The translations under genes and the position numbers were made by a program. From Daphnia pulex (taxonomy: Eukaryota; Arthropoda; Branchiopoda; Diplostraca; Daphniidae), in the NCBI RefSeq assembly GCF_021134715.1, contig NC_060020.1, positions 1,922,001 to 1,986,000 of the forward strand: a stretch of 64,000 nucleotides of DNA, in the 5' to 3' direction. The notes beneath the pieces are model-generated. The model was not told where the DNA came from and made no database searches. It saw nothing but the letters and a program-made list of their open reading frames with translations. Of this stretch, positions 28,801 through 39,200 are shown in pieces. Position 1 is the stretch's first letter; the number at the start of each line of letters is the position of its first letter.

Positions 28801-29734
28801 AACTTGACTTTTTATACATTTATTTTCTTGTGTGCACAGCAGAGACCCCTTTGTTATTCTATTCACGTTCGCATGGCCACTGATGTCCTCGTCCCATATT
28901 GACGCACAACAGAATTCCCGCTAACTGTGTTTAAGGCGGTCGCGTCGATCAATGGGAAGCACAATGGTTTTAAAACAATCGAAGAAATGTTGACGAGAAT
29001 ATAAGAGTTATACACTTTAACTTTAACTGCAACTAACTTTTTATACGGTTATAATAACAACATAAGTATTACCTAACATCCTTGCGACCCACCCCGACGA
29101 CGATTTAGGAAAAACAACAATAAAATGTAGGCCTAATGTGAAAAAAAACCTATAGGAAGTTGCCAATTTGCTTGAAGCTGATGGACTTTGGTACGGATCT
29201 AGCGGCCATTCACAGCAGTTCCGGAATGCCGGATGCGTGGCTCCTGCTGACGGTCATTCAGGAAATGATCAGTTTAGCGATTAAACGGGTTTCTATACTT
29301 TCGTCACGGGATGAGGCTATACTACATCTATAGGCCCATAACCATAATAACATCACGCGATGGTCGGTATATTGCCCCAAGAAAATGGAGAAAGCTGTAC
29401 CGGTCATTTGAAAGCGTTTTCTCGAAATTATATTTTAGATCATTTAGATATACGTATAGGCCTAAATATGTTCTTTGTATATAAATAAATAAGTAGTGCA
29501 AGCAAATGCCAAGATCGAATCATATGCCGTCACCAAGAACGATGTTTTCAGCAGTTGTTTTCAATTTTTGAAATCAATATTTAATCTTACCGCTAGATGT
29601 CTCTATCCTCTTAAGTTTTTCTTTCTTTTCTTCAAGAAATCCTTTTCCTTATTCTTATGATGCTTACCCTGCCGCCGACCCGCCATAGTTCTGTAGATTT
29701 CTTTTTTGGAGGTGCCCGTGAGAAGTTTTGCAAA
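13854..29734. other. Gene-poor interval between the GPCR and the BMP receptor
   Basis: About 15.9 kb upstream of both flanking genes' start codons, so it probably carries 5' UTRs and regulatory DNA for both. No exon with recognisable protein content was found. Texture is TATATA-rich, with GCA/CTG runs, (CT)n near 14860-14875, (GA)n at 16968-16982 and 26736-26750, poly-A/T tracts, and a G run near 25087-25099. Frames such as 15071-15373 and 17250-17516 look random. Confidence 0.5.
16968..16982. repeat. (GA)n dinucleotide run
   Basis: An uninterrupted GA run just downstream of a TATATAAG string at about 16956-16963. Similar runs occur at 26736-26750 and 38267-38284. Confidence 0.8.
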
Positions 29735-31896
29735 ATGGCTGACATATTAGAAACATACAAAAAATATCAGAGTTGTTTATTATGGGTTCTGGTGTTGACT
29801 TCAAATATCAGATGCGGTAGGACACGTTTGCAAATTTTTTAAAAGAATGGAAAAATGTTTTTTTTTGTCTATTGAAATATTTAGAACTACCAATGTTTTT
29901 ATTTGTCTCTTCAGGATATGGTCTCACATGCTATTGTCAAGGGCATTGTCCTAATGACAATTTTAATGGCACATGTGAAGCTAGACCTTTCAGCCAGTGC
30001 TTTGCTGCGGTGGAAGAGGTATACAATCCTGACACAGGTTTGCCAGAACCTGAATACACTTATGGCTGTTTGCCGCCAGAAGAAAAAGGTCTCATGCAAG
30101 TATGTTCTTGCATTTTATTTGACCAACGAATTTCACTTACAGTTTTCTCATGAATTTGATTACAGTGCAAAGGCCACCTTGTTCCTCATTTAGTACCCAA
30201 ATCAATACAATGTTGTTACCAGTCTGACCATTGCAACAGATTGCTATCTCCTATGTATGAAATACGCAGTACTACACCTGATCCCAATTCAGGGTTGGGG
30301 TCTGATGAAAATGTTCACTATTTGGCCTTACTAGTTTCAGTCACAGCCAGTGTGATCATTCTGTTTGTTATGGTTGTTTGTGTCTATCTGCAGTAAGTTG
30401 TTTTGCTTAATCTAATGTTCTGAAAAATTATCAAGTTTAAATATTATTACTTTACAGTTACAAAAAGAAAGAGGATAAAAGACAAGTTTCCATTATCAAA
30501 GCTCCTTGTGTACCATACCTTGGAGGAAATTCAACAATCAAGGACATGGTGGACCATAGCCAGAGTTCTGGTTCTGGTTCTGGTTTACCTTTACTTGTAA
30601 GAAATTGTGATCTAATTTATCAATTTAATAATAAGCTAAAACCATGTTGTTTTTGTTTTTTTAATTAGGTTCAAAGAACAATAGCCAAGCAGTTAGTTAT
30701 GGGCCATTCCATAGGTAAAGGCCGATATGGTGAAGTTTGGATGGCCAAATGGAGGGAAGAAAAGGTTGCTGTCAAGGTGTTTTTCACAACTGAAGAAGCT
30801 TCTTGGTTTAGAGAAACAGACATTTATCAGACTGTACTCATGAGACATTCACACATTCTTGGTACAGTTTTTAAATATATTTTTATTTGGTACCCTTTAA
30901 ATTAATTATGAATTTAAAACAAAAACTTTAGGTTTCATTGCTGCTGATATCAAAGGAACAGGCTCCTGGACACAGATGCTACTCATTACCGACTATCATG
31001 AACTTGGATCTTTACACGATTTTCTTCAACAATATTCTCCTGACGGAGTAGCAGCTGGAAGGTTAGCATTTACTGCCGCTAGCGGATTGGCTCATTTGCA
31101 CACGGAAATCTTTGGTACCAGAGGAAAACCGGCCATTGCTCACAGAGATATTAAGAGTAAGAATATCTTGGTGAAAAGAGATTGGACATGTGCCATTGCT
31201 GATTTTGGTTTGGCTGTCAGATATATAAGGTACGAATTCAACAGCCAAATAAGCGAACAACCGAGTAATCCTCATGCTTTTTCTTTTATTATTATTTAGC
31301 GAATCCCAAGAGATCGATATTGCACCAAATACCCGTGTCGGAACTCGTCGCTACATGGCTCCTGAAGTGTTAGACGAAAGCTTAAACAAATTTTCTTTCG
31401 AGGCCTTTAAGACAGCTGATATTTATTCGTTCGGTCTTGTTTTGTGGGAGATTGCTCGTCGATGTAACACGGCCTCAAGCACAGTTAGCGAAATCATAAC
31501 AGACGAGAGCCAAGAGAAATTGGTCACCTATGGCCCCGATGACTACCAACAACCGTACTATGATTGCGTTCCTTCTGATCCATCTTTCGATGACATGTAC
31601 AACGTGGTGTGTGTCAAGAAAGTGCGACCGGATATCCAACCGCACTGGCTCACCGAGGAGGTAAGCCTAAAATCATAATCTACTATACTTTTATATTCCT
31701 AATTATATTTTTTATTTGTGCCCTTAAGCCCCTGAAAACTTTAGCTCAAGTGATGCAAGAGTGTTGGCATCAAAATCCGGCCGCCCGATTGACGGCTTTA
31801 CGCGTTAAAAAATCTCTTACTCGCATCAACGACGAATCTGACATGTACATGTACATCGAAAAGTATAACGACAAAGAAATGCTACCATCCGTTTAA
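29735..31896 (+). CDS. tkv: BMP type I receptor serine/threonine kinase (thickveins/BMPR1 class)
   Basis: Receptor kinase that pairs with type II receptors to phosphorylate Mad-type Smads in BMP/Dpp signalling. Eight exons: 29735-29816, 29915-30099, 30166-30392, 30458-30596, 30669-30861, 30932-31229, 31300-31660 and 31729-31896, giving 550 residues. In order it has a signal peptide (1 to about 27), a cysteine-rich ligand-binding ectodomain ending in CCYQSDHCN, a transmembrane helix (about 141-163), and a GS box SSGSGSGLP (201-209). The kinase follows with GKGRYGEV, Lys247, HRDIKSKN (346-353), DFG (366-368) and GTRRYMAPE. The L45 loop reads [12 protein letters not shown], the ALK3/ALK6/Tkv type rather than the Saxophone or Baboon type. 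ATG 29735 is preferred because a hydrophobic segment follows; an in-frame ATG at 29657 would add 26 residues. All introns are short (65-98 bp). Nothing looks broken. Confidence 0.95.
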
Positions 31897-32965
31897 TTCA
31901 CTGTTGTAACATTGCAAGTCTTTGAATCTGAAGTTTGACCAAGGTGTTCTTAAAATTACTGAAATTTTTCTTAGTGCGTTCTTTTGACAAGTGTTTGTTT
32001 GTAAATAATTTGCGCGTGAAAGGGTTTTCTGAATGTGAATCGTTTGTCGTTTCGTTTTGATATTGCTCCACTGCAACTGCCGTGCCATTAATAATTGTTG
32101 CCTCAAGCCTTAAAACGGATTCAAACAAAACTGTTGGGTGTCTTAATTAACTAAAACAATCGTCTCCCTTTGCTCATGTTATTACTCTTCCATTGCTTCC
32201 AGGAATCGTTTTATTCTCTTTTAACGTGTAAATACAATGAATTGAATCAGCGGTTTTTAATAATGATTTTTTTTTTTCATGACCGTTTAATTCAAATTTT
32301 CACAAACTTGTCGATTCAATGTAATTTTTCTCTTGCAAATATTATTGTCGTTGCTGAGGAGTGAAACCAAATGATCTATACATACCTTGCCAGTATACAT
32401 TAAGAATGAATCAATGAAACCTTGAATGAGTTGAATCAAGACTTATTACTACTGTAAATGGAAAATGCACTTCTGCAATTTTTCCGTTCTCATTGGTTAT
32501 TTGCTGCTCGGTACGAAACAGATGTAACTATTAAAACGACACCAACGATGACTAATGTGCTAGACAGGACTATTAAGAAGCACTTGCGGGTTTCCACAAC
32601 AATGCGCCAAAAATTCGTTGTTTTTCTTTTTCGAATGAAGAGTGAATATTTTGAACAATTAGTGAAACAAACAGTACGTTTCAGATCCAAGACACATCCA
32701 AATTCGATCCATCCAAATAGTCTGCTAAATAAGCCGAAACGAAAACGCTTGTCAACACAACCCATTCGTGACAATGTAATAAAATGGTGAACCTATCGGA
32801 TAAACCACAGAAATATTATGTATCAACAAATTTCGGCCTCCACTGTTTCAACTATACCAGATGTGGAAACTAATGAAATATAAATTCAAACTATTTCCTT
32901 TACACAAAAAAAATGCTTGTATTTAACTTTACTCCATAAATATTCAGGGCTTGTCGGCAAACAGT
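31897..32965. other. 3' flank shared by convergent tkv and CP1
   Basis: Presumed 3' UTRs of the two converging genes. An AATAAA-type signal lies near 32777 on the plus strand. Overlapping open frames occur on both strands at about 32458-32790, one with a hydrophobic stretch, but neither resembles a known family and no splice or promoter context supports them. Confidence 0.45.
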
Positions 32966-33661
32966 CTAGTATTTACTAGGGTAAGCAGCGGGGTAGGCCG
33001 GAGCAGGGTAGGCTGGTGCGGGGTAGGCTGGTGCGGGATAAGCGGCGGCCTTGTATGCGGGTTTATTGTATTCGGGGTATTTGGCTTCACCCTCGTATTT
33101 CACATCAGCGACGTAGCCGGAGTAATCATCAGCCTTGTAGGTGACGATCTGAGTGCGGCCGTCGGGGAGAAGGACACGGTAAGATCCGGTGACGTAACCC
33201 TTGTCGTCAGCGGTCTCCTGGTGAGCGTAGTCGTTGTAGGTGTAGTCATCCTTCACAGCCCAGGCGAAGTTGTAGGGCATTGGGGCCTTTACAAATAACA
33301 TTTTGTGAAAATGAAATCAATCAATAAAATAAAAAAACGTAAAAAATGATATTTAGGGGATTGAAATTTCTTTAGGGATAAATATTCTGATTAAGACTTA
33401 CATAATCGTAGCTCTTTGGTGGATAGGCGGCGGGGTAAGCCGGTGCGGGGTATGCGGGCTTGGGGTAAGCGACATTTGCGGCGACGGCAGCGATCAAGAT
33501 AGCGAAGATGAAGACCTGAATTGTTCCAATTAAACAGAAATGTCAAAAGGGTTATAAGTGATCCAGAAAAGTCAGAATGGACTATTAGATGCTGGAAAGT
33601 TCCAAGTTGCGTAAAACTTTTTGAGGTTGCCATTTGACTGAAACTAGAAGCTCACCTGCAT
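32966..33661 (-). CDS. R&R cuticle protein CP1 (chitin-binding type 4)
   Basis: Secreted structural protein expected to bind chitin in the exoskeleton. Exons are 33656-33661 (ATG CAG only), 33402-33515 and 32966-33286, giving 146 residues. There is a signal peptide (MQVFIFAILIAAVAANVA), a short YPKPAYPAPAYP repeat, then an R&R domain starting at APMPYNFAW with the core GSYRVLLPDGRTQIV and YKADDYSGYVADV. A PAYPAPAYP tail ends in SKY. Domain wording is closest to RR-2/pro-resilin-like proteins. It is divergently oriented to CP2, with which it shares gene structure and most of the domain. A TATA box and TCAGT initiator lie just upstream. Confidence 0.93.
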
Positions 33662-33690
33662 GTTGAGGGTTTGTTTGTGCTGAGTAAACA

Positions 33691-33728
33691 ACTGATGTCC
33701 ATTTGAAAAGTTTCGGCTACTTTTATAC
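33691..33728 (-). promoter_or_regulatory. CP1 core promoter (TATA box + initiator)
   Basis: GTATAAAA at 33721-33728 and a TCAGT initiator at 33691-33695 (both read on the minus strand) have about 30 bp spacing, about 30-60 bp upstream of the ATG. This is a standard arthropod TATA/Inr arrangement. Confidence 0.75.
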
Positions 33729-35630
33729 GGTTGGACATCTTGCATTTGGCTATGTTATAGTCCCCCATGTGTTTGGGATACAAAATCTATTCAGGAGCAT
33801 TACACGGTTGTTGCTGCTGCTGCTGCAAGGTTTCACTTTTCCCTATAACTAGTCTTGCGTTTAGAAGAAGACGTACGCAAGCCTTTTGGGTGAAACTGCC
33901 CGTGGCCACGGCATTAAACACACCTTAAGGCTAGGTCGATGGGTGGGGCCGCTAGGTAGGAATATACAGCAACGTTATTCGGAGGACTCATTCTTAAATC
34001 GCTTTCCTCCCTTTTTGGTTATTGTAACGAAAGGAAAATGATTACGGCCGGTAACTGCTGTCTTATCCAGAAAGAAAGGTTCGCCCAGTGCGAGACATAT
34101 ACGCCAGCCTTGAATTGTACTTCGCTTAATGTGTAAATTGTGTATGCATCGTTTGTTCTGACTTCTGTCTTAAGAAAGCGAAAATAGAAAAGTGCACTTG
34201 CTGTTCGCAGATGTTAGTCGCCACTTCCATTCTTCCTCCTAAAAGTAATCCAGGTTAAAAAAAAATAATCGATGAAATCTACAAGAAACATGTGTTTAGA
34301 GAGGAATGGCCAGTTAGCACTGGCAAGGTTGGGGGCTGCACGACAGAGAGGCGTAAATATAGCGTTGTCAAACAATAACTCAACGTTAAATACGACGCCT
34401 CGTAACAGCATGACCACCTTTACGAAACTGAAACACGGATAACTTTAAAGCATCGGCAAGGTCGACGCACAGAAACATCGAAAGTGGATCACGTTTAATA
34501 TCGGCTGTGGGGCGACCATCACGATCTTGTTTCACTCGTGTTATAGTCTGTATTCAGTTGCGAGAGTCGTAACCGTTCTCCTTGTTTCATACGTTTGCTA
34601 TACGCATTTCGTTACGAAATATGGCAAAATCTGCCGTTTTCTCGCTGGCTCGACTTGGCAATCGTGACTCCGCTCAGCAACTTCGCCTTGACTCGGCGAA
34701 GATTTATGCGACTAATATTTTACTCAAATCTGCGGAATTGAACGGAACAACGCGCCCCACCCACCTGTTGAATGCTATTCACGAACTCACGATTAAGACC
34801 TGATTATATCAAAAAAAGTTTTAAACAGATATGGTAAGTTATGTCGGAATTATACATATCCAAATTCCCGCATTTCCATTCAACTCGTTCGTTTTCGAAA
34901 GCTCGATGCGGAAATCCGACCAGACGTGTCGAAGTATTTTTCAAGGTGCACCCGTGTAAGTCGATTCATGGTTTCATCATCAGATACACGTAACATTCAG
35001 AATCTAAGCACTTCTTATGTGATGGCCTGAACAGCTGGAGAAGAAGATCGCCGACCTTGCTCTACATTTTTCCTCTGTATATTATCTCCAGCCGTGAGAG
35101 TGAGACGACTATGTTGTAAGAACGGTTAACACATATAGATTGGCCGTTCGAAGGACGACGGTAATCGAACGTCTCGAAATCATCAGATCCAGTTGTGATA
35201 ATAATGCAGTACATCCGTTCTGCCTGCTCCTATTATACCCAACGCCCGTTAAATGCTGGGCAATCGAAAAATAGAAATTCATCGCCTCCGCAGGGCCAGC
35301 GCCATCAGCAGAGTCTTGAGGAAAAGAGAGAAAGGGACGCACAGCACACTAAACGAGAGTAAAGGGATCGTTTTCGAAAATTTACTAGAATAAAGCAAGT
35401 GAACGATAACATACACGGGAAGGGGTGCGAACATTTCGAGTGAGAATGAGGTCAGATCTTAGTGCGCTCAAATGATCACAAGGGCAAAATGTAAGTTTGG
35501 TTAGAACCGCGCCCATCTCAGCAAGGGCTAATGATTATTTCCCCATCGGTTTGATTTTATCCATGTGAACGGTAAACGCCACGTTGAAGTTATCCAGCAG
35601 AGCTACCGAAACAGAATTGGCCCAACTCCC
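33729..35630. other. Bidirectional upstream region between CP1 and CP2
   Basis: About 1.9 kb between two divergently transcribed cuticle genes, so it probably carries control elements for both. It contains a GCT triplet run near 33810-33826. Short open frames (34214-34417, 34582-34803, 35109-35342) have no recognisable content. Confidence 0.45.
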
Positions 35631-35667
35631 TATAAAAATCGAAGCCAAACTTCTAAATGCTATCAGT
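35631..35667 (+). promoter_or_regulatory. CP2 core promoter (TATA box + initiator)
   Basis: TATAAAAA at 35631-35638 and TCAGT at 35663-35667, about 30 bp apart, lie upstream of the ATG at 35696. Confidence 0.75.
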
Positions 35668-35695
35668 TGTACAACAACCAGATACTCGACTCAAC

Positions 35696-36265
35696 ATGAA
35701 GGTAAAACTTGCTTCGACTGTCTTGAACAAAAATAATCGTCTTGTTTAACTTTTATAACAATTATATTCTACACAGATCATCATCCTCGCCGTTGTCATT
35801 GCCGCCGCAGCTGCTGCCAGTGTCTATCCCCCAAAGCCGGCATACCCTGCCCCAGCTTACCCCGCACCCGCCTACCCAACAAAGAGCTACGATTATGTAA
35901 GTTATTTTCAGAATATCCCAAAAGATCGGAACGCTAATGAATTCTTTGTCAATTATTTCGAAATGAATTAGGCCCCGATGCCGTACGATTTCGCCTGGGC
36001 TGTGAAGGATGACTACACCTACAACGACTACGCCCACCAGGAGACCTCCGATGGTAAGGGCGCCGTCACCGGATCTTACCGCGTCCTTCTCCCCGACGGC
36101 CGCACTCAAACCGTCAACTACAAGGCTGATGACTACACCGGCTACGTTGCTGATGTCAAGTACTCCGGAGAGGCTAAATACCCCGAATACAACAAACCCG
36201 CATACAAGGCTGCCGCTTATCCCGCACCAGCCTACCCCGCACCAGCCTACCCCAGCAAATACTAG
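35696..36265 (+). CDS. R&R cuticle protein CP2 (chitin-binding type 4)
   Basis: Secreted cuticle protein. Exons are 35696-35701 (ATG AAG only), 35777-35896 and 35972-36265, giving 139 residues. The signal peptide (MKIIILAVVIAAAAAASV) is followed by YPPKPAYPAPAYPAPAYP. The R&R domain from APMPYDFAWAVKDD includes GSYRVLLPDGRTQTV and YKADDYTGYVADV. The protein ends in PAYPAPAYPSKY. It differs from CP1 in having SDGKGAV where the others have ADDKGYV. It is head-to-head with CP1. A polyadenylation signal AATAAA is at 36337-36342. Codon use in the domain is C-ending and biased, as often seen in strongly expressed genes (inference). Confidence 0.93.
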
Positions 36266-39200
36266 GCGACGACATTGAAATGAATGGCCTCTTCTGTCAA
36301 CGGCTGTAACTTAAAAGAATAATTTAAACATCTTGAAATAAAAAATAAAAAGATTCCGTTTCGAATAAGGGCGTGTTAATTTCACTTCAATAAGTTGCAA
36401 CGCGCTGTGTATGACTCCATCTATTATTCGAACCGTTTCGCATTTTCATTCTGTTTTTCTGCAGAAAAATGGATTTGGAAAACAAAACGGTTGCGGTATG
36501 CGCCGCCGGATGAATCAATGTCTGAGCGTAACTAATCTATTTATGGTCTAAGGTCATTATCTTCAAAACATTTTTCTACCATGACGGCCGTTTTGGCGAT
36601 AACGTTCGCATGTTATTGTTTAGCAAGCCATTTTTCATTTTGTACCTTATTTGCGTGTGAATATTTCAGGGCGTGGACCTGACCTCATTTCTGTCGGCCT
36701 CAGACTCTCCACTATTCTGCGTAGTTGGGCCTCCGTCATTACGATGCCTGTCTATAATCAAATATGGGAAAAATAATGTACAGTGTCCAAAAAAAAACAA
36801 GATCCACATCATTAGGTATCACCTTCATCCTATACCAAATGAATCGAATATTATGAAAATTATGTAAAAAAAAAAATGTTCGTTCGAGCTTGTCGCTATA
36901 CTAGCTTGTCCATACGACAACAGAATTCCCAAAGTCAACCGCTACGAAAAAAAAAAAAAGAAAACAGGCTACAAACGTACAATTCGTGAGTGAAAATATT
37001 GTTCGTATGATTGGACACGGCTCCAATTTTCTCCGTCCTCGGAAAAAATGACCGCTTCTTTACAATAGACCTATAAACATGAAAACAATCCGAGACTCTC
37101 TCTCTCTTCTCTTCACTTGTCTTATTCGGTCTCTACGACCTGTTATATGGTTTTCGGGCAATTAGGCAGATTAAGTTTTGCCTTTTCGGCACTATCATTT
37201 ACTCTGCTCTCCATTTCTTTCTGGTAGACCCATAGCATATACCTTTTTGCCGACGTCTTTGATCGTTTGCATCATCTGAAGCAGCGGCGTAAAGGAAAAA
37301 AAAACATTCCAACAACATAACGGAATTCAACGTTTATATTTGGAAACGCTATCGGCGTTGAAAGAAGAAAAAAGCGAATTCATTCTTAATTGATACATCC
37401 ATCACGGAGTACAAAATGCTATACAGCCAAACAGATTTTTTTGTCTAGTCACACAACCCACAGAAGCAAACAAGCTGTCAGTAATTTGACTAGATGCAAA
37501 CGTTATCTAATATCATGGTGAATAATACCACCCGCTATCAAGTGAGAGCTTTTTATTACTTGAAACATGCTGCCCTTGACTATAATACATTGTCGTTTGG
37601 ACTTGTTTTATTTCTTTTCGAATGCGTGTCGATCGAACGCGCGCTTATATAACTGATGCAACGGACATTGAAAGCTTTAAACGGAATTCGGTAGCAATAT
37701 AAAGCCTTTGGTAGAGATGACGTCACGTTCACGTCGTTTGAAAACGCATCCGTTCTTGGGTATTGGCGTCTGCACACAATTGCCACCATTATTTTTAACA
37801 GTCTGTCTCGTACGCTATTGTGCTCCAAAAATTTATTGGCTCGTTCTAGTGGTCGCCGAGGAGGGCCTCCTAATCAGAATGTATGGCGGTTATTCTGTGT
37901 ATAACAACGAGGAGGCGCGCGCGTGCTTTCGCTTTCGTCGGCGGCCGGGTTTCGGGCCGCTCTTCACCGTCACCGAGCGACGCCAACGTGCACGAAAAGA
38001 GTCGACGAGGAGAAGCGGCGATGGAGCTCGACTTTCCCTTTCCCCGTTGGTATATACCTAAAAATTGCGATGCACTGCGTGTGCATACACGGATAAAAAA
38101 AAAGCCAGGTGGGGGGAGAGCCGCTCCCAATCTGGTGTAACCTCGTTTCGCCTATTCTCATCCCTGATTTCGGAAAAGTCACGACGCGCTCACGACATAC
38201 CATTTGCTCCCGTCGCGGTTCTATTTTGTGTCTGACGAAAATGCAATGCTGCATGGAAAGGCAGCTAGAGAGAGAGAGAGAGAGTCTATATTGAATAGTT
38301 TGACCTTTTCCGACTATAATTCCTTTATAGTATTCACGCTACGTTATTCACGGGTATCATAGGCCGTATTTAGAAAACAATGCGATACATATTATATTTT
38401 ACCACCAGTGATTTGATCAAAAATCTCGAATTTTCTTGAAAAAGAAAAGAAAATGCTGGCCCAATGAAATTTCTTTTCGTGTCTCTCTCTCTTTCTTTTG
38501 TGCGATGATTCATCAACGGCCATGGAATTCTGTAAAATATATAGCTGGCCCACCGAGAAACAGATTTTTCAATACCTACCTTTTACCTTGGCGGTGGTCT
38601 AGCCCGAAAATAAAAATACCCAAAATGTATCAAACCAGTGTGAACTTTTTCGGTAACTTATTGCTTGATGTAACTTTGACAATTGACAGCCGCATTGTTC
38701 CAGTTCATGGTTTATGGTCGGATATAAGACAGCAACATTTTTTGGGTTATTATTAGGTTCTTTTTTGGGCTTTACCTGTAAGCTCACATTCAATCCAAGA
38801 TCATCAATTTCCCCATCGTTATTACTGTCACGGGAGAAATTCGATTTCATCCTGTTAGAACAAGAGTGTGGCGTGACGCCGAGTGAGAGGAGAGAGAAAA
38901 CCAAAACATTGAATTCTGGCACTGTTGCACACGCACAACATGTGCGGTCTCGTCGTCGCATAGTCATCACCACCGTCATCACGACCATCATCGTCGAGGT
39001 GTTGTCTTTAACGACTTCCAATAATGACGCCACGAATTTTGTTTTTCTTTCCAATTCTTTTTTTCTTTTTTTTTTCTTTTTGTTTTTGTGTGGGTTGCAC
39101 CGACAAGGCGACAACACACTTTAGATCTCATACACGGGCTATTTGATACGATAACTGCGTCTGGAGTCGGTATCGACGTGGGAATTGCGCGCCGCTGGGA

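Noticed and set aside
28669-28902. 77-codon frame with a signal-peptide-like start
   Set aside because: The hydrophobic start is short, the rest lacks any pattern, and no continuation exon or promoter was visible.
32490-32774. 94-residue minus-strand frame with a hydrophobic stretch between tkv and CP1
   Set aside because: An opposing open frame covers the same bases, there is no promoter or splice evidence, and the site lies in presumed 3' UTR sequence of tkv.
32951-33298. Long open frame antisense to CP1 exon 3 (also antisense frames at 52154-52550 and 55707-56131)
   Set aside because: Shadows of the C-biased, repetitive cuticle exons. They lack splice context, signal peptides and family resemblance.
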